A stretch of 64,000 bases of DNA from Brachypodium distachyon. Its lineage: Eukaryota; Streptophyta; Magnoliopsida; Poales; Poaceae. The translations under genes and the position numbers were made by a program. Positions 35,911 to 48,046 of the stretch are shown here, one piece after another. A model generated the notes under the pieces. The model saw only the letters and a program-made list of their open reading frames with translations. It was not told the DNA's origin and made no database searches. The stretch spans positions 19,096,001-19,160,000 of the forward strand of contig NC_016133.3 of assembly GCF_000005505.3 (NCBI RefSeq), in the 5' to 3' direction. Position 1 is the stretch's first letter. Each line of letters starts with the position of its first letter.

Positions 35911-38127
35911 TGCTGTGCAACCTTCACTCATGAGATCAGGATACTAATATCAATCTTGGGCGGATGTGCCGGGGAATTAATATCACGTCTATTACTGCTC
36001 CAGGCGCATGCATTGAACATCCATTATGAGGCGAGATTTATTTTTTCTTGAGGAATTATGAGCTGAGAATATTAATTCACCACGCTGCTCCGGCGTCCCA
36101 AAAGCCACAAACCAATTGATGAGACATCACGTGGCCCACCTACCAGGGACCGTCTCTCTCTCCCTCTGTTACGGATGTCGTAGACCCGGTGCACACACTT
36201 TCTGGGTGGTACCTTTGTCTTTTGTGTTTTGGCCAGGTTCGGCCTATGACTGTGAACAACGTTATTTTGCTTTTGGATTTCGTGAGTTTTTCTTTGAAAC
36301 GAGAGCATGAGAAATTTCCATGTAGCTTAGTGCTTTGGGTAGTTCCTAAAATTTGTTTGATCTGTTTTTTTGTTGCTTTAGGTAGCAACGTCCTGAACGA
36401 ATTGTTAATATTTTAGCGACGTATACAGTGATTTGTTTGATGCACATTAATATGTCATTCTATGTGTTATTGTACGCAACAAGATTAGTAGGTACCATGG
36501 GTACATGAAGAGAGTACAAAATTTTAGGGAATGCCCGTGCTATGATTTTTTTATTGTAGATGACGTACCATAATGTACTTACATGAGAGGTACTAAGTAT
36601 TAACGATGTAGATGCTCGTACCATTATTTTTTTCCTTGGTACATGAGGTTGATGCACGCAGTTTTGGTATTTTGACGAGGTACTTAAAATCTGATAAGGC
36701 ACATACCATGTGCCATAATGTACTTACAAACGAGTTACTAAGTATTGACAAGGTTGTAAATATTGACGAAGTACAAATCTCATAAAAGGAGAATAAGCCA
36801 GTGTCCGACGAAAAACAAGAGAGAGAAAGAAAGAAAAGGGCAAAAGTTGTGTTTATGTCGCTGACGAAAACAAGAGTGAGAAAGAGAATGGCGAAAGTTG
36901 TCAGGTGGTCCGGTCACATTAAATTAGACCAAGAAAAAAATACTATTCATATCGTTAATCACTCACTTTAATATAAGACATAGTAAATTAATTAGATGGC
37001 ACAAATCTCAATGGCTCATCCTATGGGCATCATGATGGGGGTAGATACCACCCAGGGTACCGTCTCGATCTTGCTGGAAGTCGTATCTCCATGTGCCTCT
37101 ATATGGTTTAGCTAAGTGCTCGCATGATAAAAAAAGAGAGTTGCTACAAGCCTACAATAAAATAATTCCTAGAATATTTTCGGTTCATCCAGTATTGTGA
37201 AAAGACTCTTTTGCCGGGAACCACGAGGCATGGATAATGTGGTCAATGGCTCGATGCAGACACACGCGGGCGCGAGCGGCCGCACGCTCCAGCAAAATAA
37301 CCCAATTATTTCAAGAAAAAAAAGCCAAAGAAGGCCGGCTCAACACAACACAATGCAGCTCATCCTAGAAATTTAAAAGTTTGTCACTAAAATTTGAAAG
37401 TAAAATGATGAATTCCCATCTGAAAAATTGAACGGTTGTATAGAAAAACATAAGTTTCTCCATGAAAACATGAAATTTTAAAAAGGAACCTCATCTGAAA
37501 TTATTTTTTTGCCAAAGAAACAAATAGTCCCCTCCTAAAATTTTTGGAAGTTTGCCCAAAAAATTTAGAAGCACATCTTAGAATTTAGAAAGATTTTTTT
37601 GTTAGAAAAGGAGGAGGGGTGAGTGTACCGGCGTGTTGTGAGCATCTCTTTGAAAGTTTGTCAATAACTGTTGACCGCTCATCTTTAATTTTGAAACTTC
37701 ACTCTTCCTCAAATAAAAAATATTTTTATTGAAAGCCCATATCAAATTTTGAAAGTTTTCAGAAAACTGAAGTTCATCTCTAGAATTTTATGTTTTCTTA
37801 TTTGAGAAGAATAAAAAAAGAAAAGGAGGAAAGCCCAAATATAAAGGCTGAGATCAGCTCGGGAGGAAGGAAAATTAGACGCACTCGGGATCACTTTAGG
37901 CGAAAAACCGCTCAGGAGACGCTTGGTCGAAATTTAACCGTAAGATTGCTAACATGTGAAGCTTCCTAAAGTAGCCCCTGCCTCGGTGATGACCTTCCAA
38001 GAGTTTTGGGCTACATAACAGAAAAATTGGCCAACGTACCATTGCCAAAGCCATAAGGTTCCAAAATGCCAGTGAGCAGTGTCGATGACATGTTAGACCA
38101 CTGTAGCAATGGCATTTTTTTTCCTCT
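35911..38127. other. Intergenic with degenerate repeats
   Basis: 36540-36780 contains diverged repeats of words such as ccataatgtacttac and tactaagtatt. 37370-37840 has many loosely repeated phrases (aaatttgaaag, tttgtcactaaaa) typical of old AT-rich repeats. No gene is visible until the CLC promoter. Confidence 0.5.
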
Positions 38128-38135
38128 TATAAAAG
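38128..38135 (+). promoter_or_regulatory. TATA box of the CLC gene
   Basis: TATAAAAG followed by ctcccc lies 165 bp upstream of the ATG at 38293. It is the only strong TATA motif in the proximal upstream region. Confidence 0.6.
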
Positions 38136-38292
38136 CTCCCCACAAATACTCAAGTAGTCTCGGTGTATAGACCAAGCTTACTGACTCCTCCCAATCAGGC
38201 AATCACGGTGTTTCCTCCCTCTTCGGTCCCAATCAAAACTACCTCCTCCTGCTCCCGTCTCACTCTGCAGGCTCCCTTGTCCATCTCCCTCC

Positions 38293-41200
38293 ATGGCGTC
38301 CACGGCTCCGAGGGAGGACCCTCTCATGGAGGACGACGAGCAACGCCCGCCGCTCACCCGGGCTCTGCTCCACCGCAGCGCCACCAACAACATTTCCCAG
38401 GTGGCCATGGTCGGCTCCAACCCCTGCCCCATCGAGAGCCTCGACTACGAGTAAGCAACCTCTGCTTCGATTCGTCTCCTAGAACTTAAGATCCTCGCAA
38501 TCCTTCTCTCTGCCCCCCAATCTTTGGCACCTCTCTGTTCTTCTTTCGTATCAACATCCCATGATCCCATCTGTATCGAATTCTTGATCAATTGCCTTCT
38601 CAATTGCTCCCTGCTCTGCTCGTTTTGGCATCTCAAGGCCTGTCAGTCAGTCATTCCAGTTGTTGATTTCCTCCGTCTTTCTTGATCCAACTGTACTCGC
38701 AAGAACTTATCTTCAAAATTCTTGCATAATTGCATGGATTGGCATGTAAAAATCTGTGTCCCCTGTTCCTATGAGGTTCCTTATCTTCGCTGCGCTGTCG
38801 TGGCTGGTCCGATCATCTTTGCCCCATTTGGCATTTTCTCCTGTAGTATACCTACCAAGCTTCTCGCTGAAATTACCATGCCAAGTTGCCTTCCTGGGCC
38901 TTCCTGGGTATCTTAAAATTGTCATTACCAGGTATTGCAATCGTGATGTATCTTGAAGAAGCTAATTGATTCCATTTGGAATTCGAATTTTGCGTGGCAG
39001 GATAATAGAGAACGACCTGTTCGATCAGAACTGGAGGTCACGAGGCAAAGCCGACCAGGTCCGGTACGTGGTGCTGAAATGGACCTTCTGCTTCGCCATC
39101 GGGATCCTCACCGGCATCGTCGGGTTCCTCATCAACCTCGCCGTCGAGAACGTCGCCGGGTTCAAGCACACGGCCGTGTCCTCACTCATGGAATCCAGCA
39201 GGTGCTCCTCCCTCCCCCTGATCTCTAGCTACCCTGTCTATGGATCTTGCTTTTGCTGAGCACGACAAAGATGTTCTGTATGTTTGTCTCTAGTCCGCAC
39301 CGTGTTTGGAGTCCCAAAATATTCCCAATATTCAATTCAGGTTCATGTCCGAGATCTTGCAACAAAAGTCTCATCCTCATGTGGCTTTTCGACGGTTTGT
39401 TGGGCGTATGCAGCTACTGGACAGCCTTCTTGGTGTTCGCCGGCGCCAACCTGGCGCTGCTGCTGTTCGCGTCTTCAATCACGGCGTTCATCGCGCCGGC
39501 TGCCGGCGGGTCGGGGATCCCGGAGGTGAAGGCGTACCTCAACGGCGTCGACGCGCCCAACATCTTCTCGCTCAGGACACTCGCTGTCAAGGTCAGTCCT
39601 TACACATCCTAGCTAACTAATCCAGCTCAGCGTTGCCTCTTCAGTGCTTCCACGGACAACGAGCACATGGTCCACTCCTCACTCACGAATTCACGATTGC
39701 CAGTTGTACGCTACGCCTGGCCTGATTGATTTTTCCCACCAATCAGTCAATAAATAAATAAATTAATTAAAGAGACATCAATTCCTGCATCTGCAAGACC
39801 TGATCGCATAGGTTCCGATCGAAGAGAATTTACTAGTAGGGGCATTGTTGTATGATCCATGTGGGAGGGCATGTTCTTGCCAGTAATTGTTTTTTGTGGT
39901 CGGCATCGTTTGATTCTTAAATTTTTGTTTTGTTTGGATCCATCCACTGCATCAGTTATCCGTTCGCGCTCCATCGATGTGTGCACCTATTTGGTAGGCA
40001 GAGTATAAAATGGATCAATCATTGAAGCTGGAACCAACCTCCAGGCTCCAGATATCTATCTAACTGAAAGTGAAATGTCAGAGAACATATATAGTTCGTT
40101 TGGTTTGGCATACCAAAAGGATATGACTGAATCATCCATCCCCAAAAGGATATGACTGAGACTGAATCATCCATCCGACTAGAGCTAATACGACATTTTT
40201 CACTGCAACTCCTAGGATGGACAATGGAATCAAATACCAGCATTTGTGTTTGGGACTTTGAATTTGAAAGCGTAGAGAGCCCAGTTTTCTCAGTATTGCC
40301 CTCCATGGAATCTAAAATTCCATCCTAGTAATATTCCAATTTGTTGATTTTTTTAATTTTTAATGGTCACAAATGGTACCCATCGGTCCTAAATTAACTG
40401 ACGTGGATTTGTATAATAATTACTCCCTCTGTTTAATAAAAGATGTCTCAAATTTGTCAAAATTTAAATGTATCTATACATGACTTAGTGTATAGATGCA
40501 TTCAAATTTAGTCAAAATTGAGACATTTTTTGTTGGACGGACGAAGTATACACGTTAATTCGGTACGGAGGAAGTATAATATTTCTTGTAGCATTATCTA
40601 AACTACATGAGTGAGTTAAAAAAAATTCGAAAATGTTCCCGCAGTACTTGCGTAAACAACCAAACATAAAAGAAAAATTACAGTTACACTTCTGAACCAG
40701 TGCACGAATTTTTTTTCTGAAATCCAAATCGATCGTTGTGCAGGTGATCGGCAACATCGCGGCGGTGTCGTCGTCGCTGCACGTGGGCAAGGCCGGTCCG
40801 ATGGTGCACACGGGCGCGTGCATCGCGGCCATCTTCGGGCAAGGCGGCTCCCGCAAGTACGGCCTCACCTGGCGCTGGCTGCGCTACTTCAAGAACGACC
40901 GGGACCGTCGCGACCTGGTGACCATCGGCGCCGGCGCGGGCGTCACGGCGGCGTTCCGCGCCCCCGTGGGCGGCGTGCTCTTCGCGCTCGAGTCGCTCTC
41001 CTCCTGGTGGCGTAGCGCGCTGATCTGGCGGTCCTTCTTCACGACGGCGGTGGCGGCGGTGGTGCTGCGGCTGTTCATCGACCTGTGCGGGACGGGCCGG
41101 TGCGGCCTCTTCGGCCAGGGCGGGCTCATCATGTACGACGTGAGGAGCACGGCCTTCGTCGACGGCGACCTCATCATGACGTACCACCTCAAGGACATCC

Positions 41201-42727
41201 CCACCGTCGTCCTCATCGGCGTCATCGGCGCCCTCCTCGGTGCGCTCTACAACTTCCTCATGGCCAACGTGCTCCGCCTCTACACCGCCGTCAACGAGCG
41301 AGGCGCCGGGCACAAGCTGCTCCTGGCCGCCGCCGTCTCCCTCCTCACCTCCTGCTGCCTCTTCGGCCTCCCCTGGTTCGCTCCCTGCCGCCCCTGCCCC
41401 ACCGCCGGAATGAAGAACGCCGGCCTGGCATCCACAACATCATCTAACGGGACGTGCCACTCGCTGAACCGGTTCCGGAGGTTCCACTGCCCGGCGGGGA
41501 ACTACAACGACCTGGCGAGCCTGTTCCTCAACATCAACGACGACGCCATCCGGAACCTCTACTCCACGGGGACCAACGACGTGTACCACCCGGGCTCCAT
41601 GCTCGCCTTCTTCCTCGCCTCCTACTTCCTCGGCGTTCTCAGCTACGGCGTGGTGGCCCCCTCAGGCCTCTTCGTGCCCATCATCCTCACCGGTGCCACC
41701 TACGGGCGGCTCGTCGCCATGCTCCTCGGCGACCACTCCGGCCTCGACCACGGGCTCGTCGCCATCCTCGGGTCGGCGTCCTTCCTCGGCGGCACACTCC
41801 GGATGACAGTCTCCGTCTGCGTCATCATCCTCGAGCTCACAAACAACCTTCTCCTCCTCCCGCTCGTCATGCTCGTCCTCCTCATCTCCAAGACGCTCGC
41901 CGACTCCTTCAACTCCAGCATCTACGACCTCATATTAAAGCTCAAAGGGCTGCCGCACCTCGACGGGCACGCCGAGCCCTACATGCGGCAGCTCACGGTG
42001 GGGGATGTCGTGGCCGGCCCGTTGAGGAGCTTTGGGGGAGTGGAGAAGGTGGCGCACGTGGTGCACGTGCTCCGGACCACGGGGCACCACGCGTTCCCGG
42101 TCGTGGACGAGCCGCCGTTCGCGCAGTCCCCCGTGCTGTACGGGCTCGTGCTCAGGGCGCACCTGCTCGTGCTGCTCAAGAAGAAGGAGTTCTTCATGGC
42201 GACCCCCGTGCGGTGCGCCAAGGAGTCCATCGCCGGCAGGTTTGAGGCGCAGGATTTTGATAAGAGGGGCTCCGGGAAGCAGGACGCCGTCGAGGACGTG
42301 GAGATCTCGGCGGAGGAGATGGAGATGTACGTGGACTTGCACCCGTTCACCAACACGTCGCCGTACACAGTTGTGGAGACCATGTCGCTGGCCAAGGCGC
42401 TCGTGCTCTTCCGGGAGGTCGGCCTGCGCCACCTCCTCGTCGTGCCCAAGGCCTGCGATGTAAGTAAAGCTCTTCTGTTGCTTGATTCGCGAAAATACAC
42501 TTTGGAACGACCCTTAATTTGTGTTTTTGGTTGCTGATTGATGATGAAACTGCGTGCAGAGGTCGCCGGTGGTGGGGATCCTGACGAGGCACGACTTCAT
42601 GCCGGAGCACATCCTGGGACTGCACCCGGTTTTGCTGGGGGGGCGGTGGAAGCGGCTACGGTGGCAGAAGGGCGCCGTCACCAAGTACTTCCGCTCGCTC
42701 ATCGTCTGGATCGCCAGCAGCGGCTGA
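38293..42727 (+). CDS. CLC-family anion channel/transporter (plant CLC-c/g-like)
   Basis: Five exons, 38293-38450, 39001-39201, 39414-39591, 40744-42459 and 42560-42727, keep phase throughout and encode 806 residues, normal for plant tonoplast or endomembrane CLCs. The start gives MASTAPREDPLMEDDEQRPP, an N-terminal tail with acidic residues. Conserved blocks are GSGIPEVKAY (152-161), GKAGPMVHTG (194-203), FRAPVGGVLFALES (250-263) and two C-terminal CBS domains (about 600-670 and 700-785, ending near GILTRHDFMPEH). Ser153 in GSGIP is the form linked to chloride rather than nitrate preference. The residue matching the gating glutamate is Ala196, and the one matching the proton glutamate is Ser263. 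The 67-residue spacing equals that of Glu203 and Glu270 in AtCLCa. Loss of both suggests it does not work as a standard 2Cl-/H+ exchanger. Exon 4 is very GC-rich and unusually long. No frame damage is seen. Confidence 0.95.
39592..40743. other. CLC intron 3
   Basis: A 1152-bp intron with a 29-bp-period duplication (40113-40176, phrase ccaaaaggatatgactga occurring twice with a small insertion) and one MITE (40423-40546). A second MITE-like end (ggtacggaggaagtataata) follows directly at about 40561-40582. Confidence 0.55.
40423..40546. mobile_element. Stowaway-type MITE (124 bp)
   Basis: Ends CTCCCTCTGTTTAATAAAAG and TTTTTTGTTGGACGGACGAAG are imperfect inverted repeats flanked by TA (40421-40422 and 40547-40548). 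It belongs to the same family as the copies at 684, 22035 and 30731, but is more diverged. Confidence 0.85.
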
Positions 42728-43396
42728 ACCAGGAACACCTGTATATATACTCTCTGTTGCGTTCTTGCTGGCTGCAGAATGGTCAGCTCGGGGTGGGGAT
42801 CAATTTTTGCGCATTTCTGAAAATAATTACAAAGGACACGTACGCAGTTTTTTTCAGTTCGATTCCTTGTATATTTGTCTCATAAAGGAAACGGTGGTTC
42901 GTGTGTTTATCTCAAGTTGGGCTTGACATCTGTTGTTCTTTGTGCACATTACGATAGGAAGATGTTCTCTGTTCTGATCGACCATGATTCTGGTAGTCGA
43001 GTGTGTCAGCTCAGTTTGTCGTTACTGGAGTAAGAATGATTGGTTGGACCATCTATTTTCTCTGTATTTGTCTTTTTTTTCCTCTGCGACAAGTATTTAG
43101 TAACGAAGTTAGTATCATTTTCAAAAGGCCGAATGATTGGTGCGTGTCATTTGAGGTAAAGTGAATTCTAGCGGTACCGGTACCTGTGTGAGATCTGCGG
43201 TTCAGTTTTTTGGGTTCCACGCGGCATGCGCCATGGACAGGAAATCGCGGGAGGGAGGTTGAGTACGACAACTGACGAGCGCATCTCGAGGAGTAAGGAA
43301 CGACGGATCCCGCACCCGTAGGTGACGGTCCGTTAAAATCGCCAGACTCGTGTCATTTGATCCAGATGAAACACGGCCAACATGCGGGTTGTGGAC
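42728..43396. other. 3' flank of the CLC gene
   Basis: The CLC 3' UTR and downstream sequence. No gene or clear repeat was recognised before the solo LTR. Confidence 0.5.
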
Positions 43397-43676
43397 TGTT
43401 GTGCAACACCAAGATCGTAGTCGAAGGAGTCGATCGCACACGATCACAAGGTACATAAAAGTAGATTGACACAAAGAGGTGAGAGGAACAAAGCTCTTTA
43501 TTACTCTTTCTGATCTCAATAGTACGCACAAGGGTAGTCTCTTCTCCTTTATATAGGCCCAATAGGTAAGGAATAAGAGCCCACAACTAACGTTAAGTGG
43601 AGGAACGAGTCTACGGAAGGTGGAGGGAGGCGCACGTATCGGTGGTCATCCCTCCCCATCGATCGGTTCCTCAACA
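43397..43676 (-). mobile_element. Copia-like solo LTR (280 bp), antisense
   Basis: On the minus strand the segment starts TGTTGAGGAACC and ends GTTGCACAACA, contains TATATAAAGG (plus-strand 43548-43557) and a downstream AATAAA (within ctctttatta, about 43495-43503), in the order expected for an LTR promoter and polyadenylation signal. No primer-binding site or gag-pol sequence adjoins it, so it is a solo LTR. Flanking 5-mers (TGGAC and ATTAC) do not match, so the target duplication is lost or the ends are off by a few bases. Confidence 0.7.
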
Positions 43677-43904
43677 ATTACTTCGGCGACGCATCCAGCC
43701 ACTAAAAATGTGGCCTCCAGAAGTTTTATGTTTATGTTTTCTTTTCTAAATCTGAGTCGCTTTGTGTTCTCGTATATCTCAACCACTTGAAATAAAAATG
43801 AATTATGACCTTTGTTGTTAAATGTAAAATATTCTAGTCTTGATCTAAGTCAAACTTTTTAAAGTCAAAAAATTTCAAATTTGCTAATTCTACAGCGCGA
43901 GCAG

Positions 43905-44150
43905 ACGGCACACGTGAAGGATTTGCTATACCTGTTGTGCTTTCGTGGCCTCCGGATTGGATGTTAGGCGGTGATTTGCGGTAAGGGCATGCGGCGCGGA
44001 TAATGGTCACCCCTTCATTAGGTTTGTAGGCATAATTTGATGGCTTTGACTTGTTTGATCGATGTCTTTTTGTCAGGTGGTTGTGTGCATCATTTTGATG
44101 CAGAGGGAGGGGTTTCATCATCCTTTTTGAAAAAAGAAAAAAACCACAAT
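43905..44150 (+). mobile_element. Retroposon 3'-end fragment
   Basis: The sequence runs ttgtgctttcgtggcctccg through ttaggcggtgatttgcgg to gtgtgcatcattttgatgca and an A-rich tail at about 44129-44147. It matches the minus-strand segment at 7510-7740 in word order, so both are copies of one LINE- or SINE-like family. It is 5'-truncated. Confidence 0.6.
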
Positions 44151-45869
44151 CAAATATGTATAATACTGAATACAAGATTTAATAATACTAAGTAAGAGTT
44201 ATACATATTGGTATGTTGTTTTCTAAACTTGGACAAAATTTAAAAGTTTAACTTATGATAAAGCTATAACATCTTATATTTAGGAATTGAGAAAATATAT
44301 TACTAAGATTAAGCTTGCGGTATAAGAACGTGTCATTTTGACAAATGATGTTGTATCTAAGATTAGTCTTCAAGGTAGACTGAGGGATCCGTTGATGGTT
44401 GGATAATTATCAACGGGCTTAGAAAAGTTTGGGATTTCTATGGGCTCATGGCTATGAGGTGATGAATTTGAAGCCTTTTAGGTAGTTCAAACATGTGCAA
44501 GAGCCTATTATCTATTAGATTATTAGCTAGAGACATTTATGGACATTGAACATGAATGGAGAGGGATGTTAACCGTCTTGTGGGCATCAGGTGTGGGCTC
44601 GAAAACTTTATGAAAGCCTCCGTTATAAAAGTGAGGAAGAAGAAAAACAAAGAGAGAGAAAGGACGAGAAAGATTGAATGAAGAAGCTTGCCATCCGTTA
44701 AAATGATTTTCTCCCCAAAAAAGTGCTTAGACCCACCCACTTGTCTCTTTCAAGGATGTGTTTTCATCATCCATTGGTGAAATTGTTCCGTCAGTGGCTC
44801 ATGGGGTGCCACATATCTTATTGTTGCTATCCAAGATATTGAAATCTTGATGTATGTGAGTCTTTAATGCTACCTGAAAAAAACTTTATATACCTCACAA
44901 TCGACAAAAATGGAAAAAAATTGGGTGTAGTTTTTTTCTACCATAGTTTAATGAGTTTCCACGTTAAAATCCTTGTGTCCATGATGTTGCTATGGAATTT
45001 TGTTTTAGATGACACTTGGTACTCACACATCTAAGTTATGTAAATGCGTGCTGCAGAGTGGAGGGCACTTACCTAACAAGGGAATGACCCATGACATGGA
45101 GCCATGTGAGGGCTCAAACTTCGTTCTCTTTAGGTTTGTACTCTAACAACTTTGGATCTTATATGAACACCCAATAAAAAGCAGTTTTTTCATGAGCTAA
45201 CTTGTAAAATAGAGATGTCCAAAGAGATTATAAAAAATGCAAGGCCAACTGAGAACTAAAGCAATATGTCCATTTTATTTCCACTGAAAGCAAATGATCA
45301 TAACATGGTGAACATTTTCTAGATCCGTGTGGAGAAAATTACAAAGTTGACTGAACCATAGATAGGCAATAATTAATTTTTGGTTTTCTTGTGGACCGAG
45401 CAATAGATGGAAAATAATTAATTTTATCGCCACAATCTTTTATTAATAAATGCACATTAATTACTAAGATGCTGCAATCTTTGTATAGCATGTTGTTGTC
45501 ATCCTGTTGTGGAGAACGCCAAAGAAATTAAATTTTTCAATGCAAACAAGGACGAGGTAACAAAGACCTCGCGAGAAAGGAGTTCTAGATAAAATCTGGT
45601 CGTCGAGCGTTGATTTCCTGACAATTGTGTTAGTTCTCTTTGTCTCTAGCAATTAACCCAATCCAAGATGTATGAAAGGAGGACACCCCTTGTGTGTAAG
45701 ATATTAGAACATCTTCCATCTTCTACTTGCGTGTTATGGAGACGACGTTGTATGGAATAAATGTGTCCCGGCTTCATTCATATCCTAGTGTGTCCATCAA
45801 TGGCTATCTTTTGCAGTAATGACATTAGTAATGTTTGAGTTTGTGTATGGTTATGGTTCTCAAATTTCA
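44151..45869. other. Intergenic, no feature recognised
   Basis: AT-rich sequence without recognisable genes, RNA genes or clear transposon termini. Confidence 0.5.
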
Positions 45870-47330
45870 CTAGGCCCCCAACCCCCGCGTCGTCTAAGGG
45901 CGGCTCGGGGGAACCCTAGGCCCGCTGCCGCAGCTACCCTCCCTCCCGCCCTACCCCTTGCTCGCCGCCGCCGGATGAATCCGCCGGGCTAAGTCCGTGC
46001 GGACGACGGTGGCGGTTGGGCTCTTCTTGCTCGCAGCGCTGAGGGGGGAGGCTTGGCCCCGGTGCTTGCGGCCAGCGTGGCGGCGTTGGCGGCCTGTCCT
46101 CCACGTCCTTCCTGTGGTCCTCTACAGTGGCGCGGTGCCGGGTGAAGCTCCTGCTTCCTCCTTGGTGCGGCGGCGTCGGCTCTGTCCGGCGTGTTGGGGT
46201 GGGGTGGCGGCCCCCTCGTCCTGCTCCCTGGTCGTCATGGCGTGTGGTGGCAGCCGGCCGGCGGCCTACTGCGTTGGCCGATCTGGCCCGTCGGCTCACT
46301 GGCGGTGAGGTTGGTGGCTCCTGTGTGGTGGTGGCGCCGTTGCCACGTTGGAGGTGCTTGGGGCAGTGGATTTGCAGGCCGATGGCGCTGCGGGTCTTCT
46401 CCGCCCCTGGCCAGCAGCGTAGGGGTGCGTGTAGGAGAAGGTTTGCTCTGGGCGAAAGCCGATGGCGTGGCGTCCGTGGATGTCGCTCTCCACTTGGGGG
46501 CTGTCATGGAGCACTTCGTCCTTCTCAGCTCTCGGGTCTCATCTTCGGGTCAAGGCCTAGGCCTTGCGGTGCAAGGTCGGACGATGGCGTCGTTTTTGCG
46601 TCGCTTCCCCTCCTGAGGGCGTCGTCTTGAAGATTGTGTTTCCCTTCGTGCTTTCCCGGGGCTGGCCATGCACGGCTTCGTGGTTGGCAGGTGCCCAGCC
46701 GGCGTTGTGAGTGTTCCGTTGGCGAATTTTGTGGCAGCGACGATGGTGTTGAGCAAAAGTTAGGCTGCGGCAATGGTTTTGGTAGTCGGTCCTTCCGACG
46801 TGTCCGCTAGCCTTCCAGGTTGGGGTTGCTTCGTTGTTGGGGAATCGGAGTCGCCAGCTCAGAGGAGTGATGCGTGATGACGATGACTTGGTATGAGGTG
46901 GTCCGATCTCTGAGGTTCTTGTTCGGCGCTGGCCTTGCATATTGCCTCTCCGAAGCTCACCATCAGAATCGGCGGCTTTGTTCGCTTGCAAGGATGGTTG
47001 CCTGTTTGGCATGGGCCGACCCGAGCTTGCGTGCCTGCAGTGGAGGAGTCATTTCTTGGGCGTTGGTGGGTGAAGTTGGAATCGCCAGTTCGGGAGGAGT
47101 GTTTGTGTGATGACGATGACTTCTGCTTGCAACCTCGACAGCTCTCTTCGTCTCCGTGCATTGAGTGAGTGTGGGTCGCCAGGGCAGCCAGGATGGTCTT
47201 TAGTGCCATGACGGTGCTATGGAGATTGTAACGGTTTTTGTCTGGTTTTCAGTTAATTAACTGGACAATTATATTCCTCTCAATTGATAGATGAAGTCTT
47301 TCGGACGCCGGTTAAGGAAAAAAACAATGA
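45870..47330 (+). mobile_element. GC-rich retroposon-like element with A-rich end
   Basis: A sharply bounded GC-rich block begins near 45873 (ggcccccaaccccc) and ends at about 47329 with a short A run (ggttaaggaaaaaaa). The last 150 bp are AT-rich and read like a 3' UTR. Many overlapping frames exist on both strands (for example 46557-47012 minus and 46127-46630 plus), but none is conserved-looking. The shape (GC-rich 5' part, AT-rich 3' part, A tail) fits a non-LTR retroposon, probably the 5'-UTR-derived part of a LINE family common in grasses. Target duplications were not found. Confidence 0.5.
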
Positions 47331-48046
47331 AAAAGCACATCCTACCTAGCAAGAGCACGTGAGTGCCCGTGGCAATTGCGCAATCATCACTTCACTCCTG
47401 TAGGTTATAATTTGATGAGATAGTCGGTTCATGTGATCCTTGATTTTTTTTCATGTAATCAAATTTTTTCAGGTGATCAAAATGTGAAAAAAGAGACGAA
47501 GTGAAATCTTTGGAGTAATTTAGTTCGATAACAGGTTCTTGTTGCTCACCAGTTTTTATTATCGAATAAAGTCAGACAGTAGTCTAAAATAAAATTATTT
47601 ATTTAATAAAAAAACGCAAACAATACTAGCAGCGCCGCTCGTCATTTCCCCGGTCTGCTTAAAACTCCGACAGAACCGAAGCGAACACAGAAACGGCGAG
47701 GCCGGGGGAAGATTTGGAGCCAAAGCCCAGAGCAGATACAGCGCAACGTCACTCGAGAATCGAGGTTTTCAAAAAGTCCAGGGCAATCGACCCGAGTCTT
47801 CTCTTCTTCCGTTACTAGTAGCGCGGCGCCAGCCAACGATCACATTCACCAGCTTGATTCCAAATTTATCAGGTAATTAACGCCTTCCAGCCTCACTGCC
47901 GAGAACGCGTGAAATCAGAAACGGAAGGTGCTTCGGCAACACAAGATTTCGCATATATGCCCATTTCATCGTCGAGCCAGCCTCTCTGCCTCGCCCCCGA
48001 TTTCAGTTCGCTGGAGAGAGTCCACCGAATTTCTGCAAATTCGTCG
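47331..48046. other. Promoter and 5' UTR region of the CDCA7-like gene
   Basis: AT-rich to about 47630, then more GC-rich toward the gene. An in-frame upstream ATG at 47957 could extend the protein by 30 residues. No TATA box is obvious, which would fit a broadly expressed cell-cycle gene. Confidence 0.5.

Noticed and set aside
40684..42625. Long minus-strand and off-frame open frames (up to 209 and 263 codons) over CLC exon 4
   Set aside because: They arise because the CLC exon is very GC-rich and poor in stop codons. They are rich in Arg, His and Pro, have no domain, and the sense frame is clearly the conserved one.
45934..47209. Several 100-165 codon open frames on both strands in the GC-rich block
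   Set aside because: All overlap one another in different frames, composition is biased and no domain is visible. The block has retroposon shape (GC-rich body, AT-rich end, A tail).
47909..48046. N-terminal extension of the CDCA7-like protein from 47909
   Set aside because: That position is GTG, not ATG. The first in-frame ATG is at 47957, kept as an alternative start.
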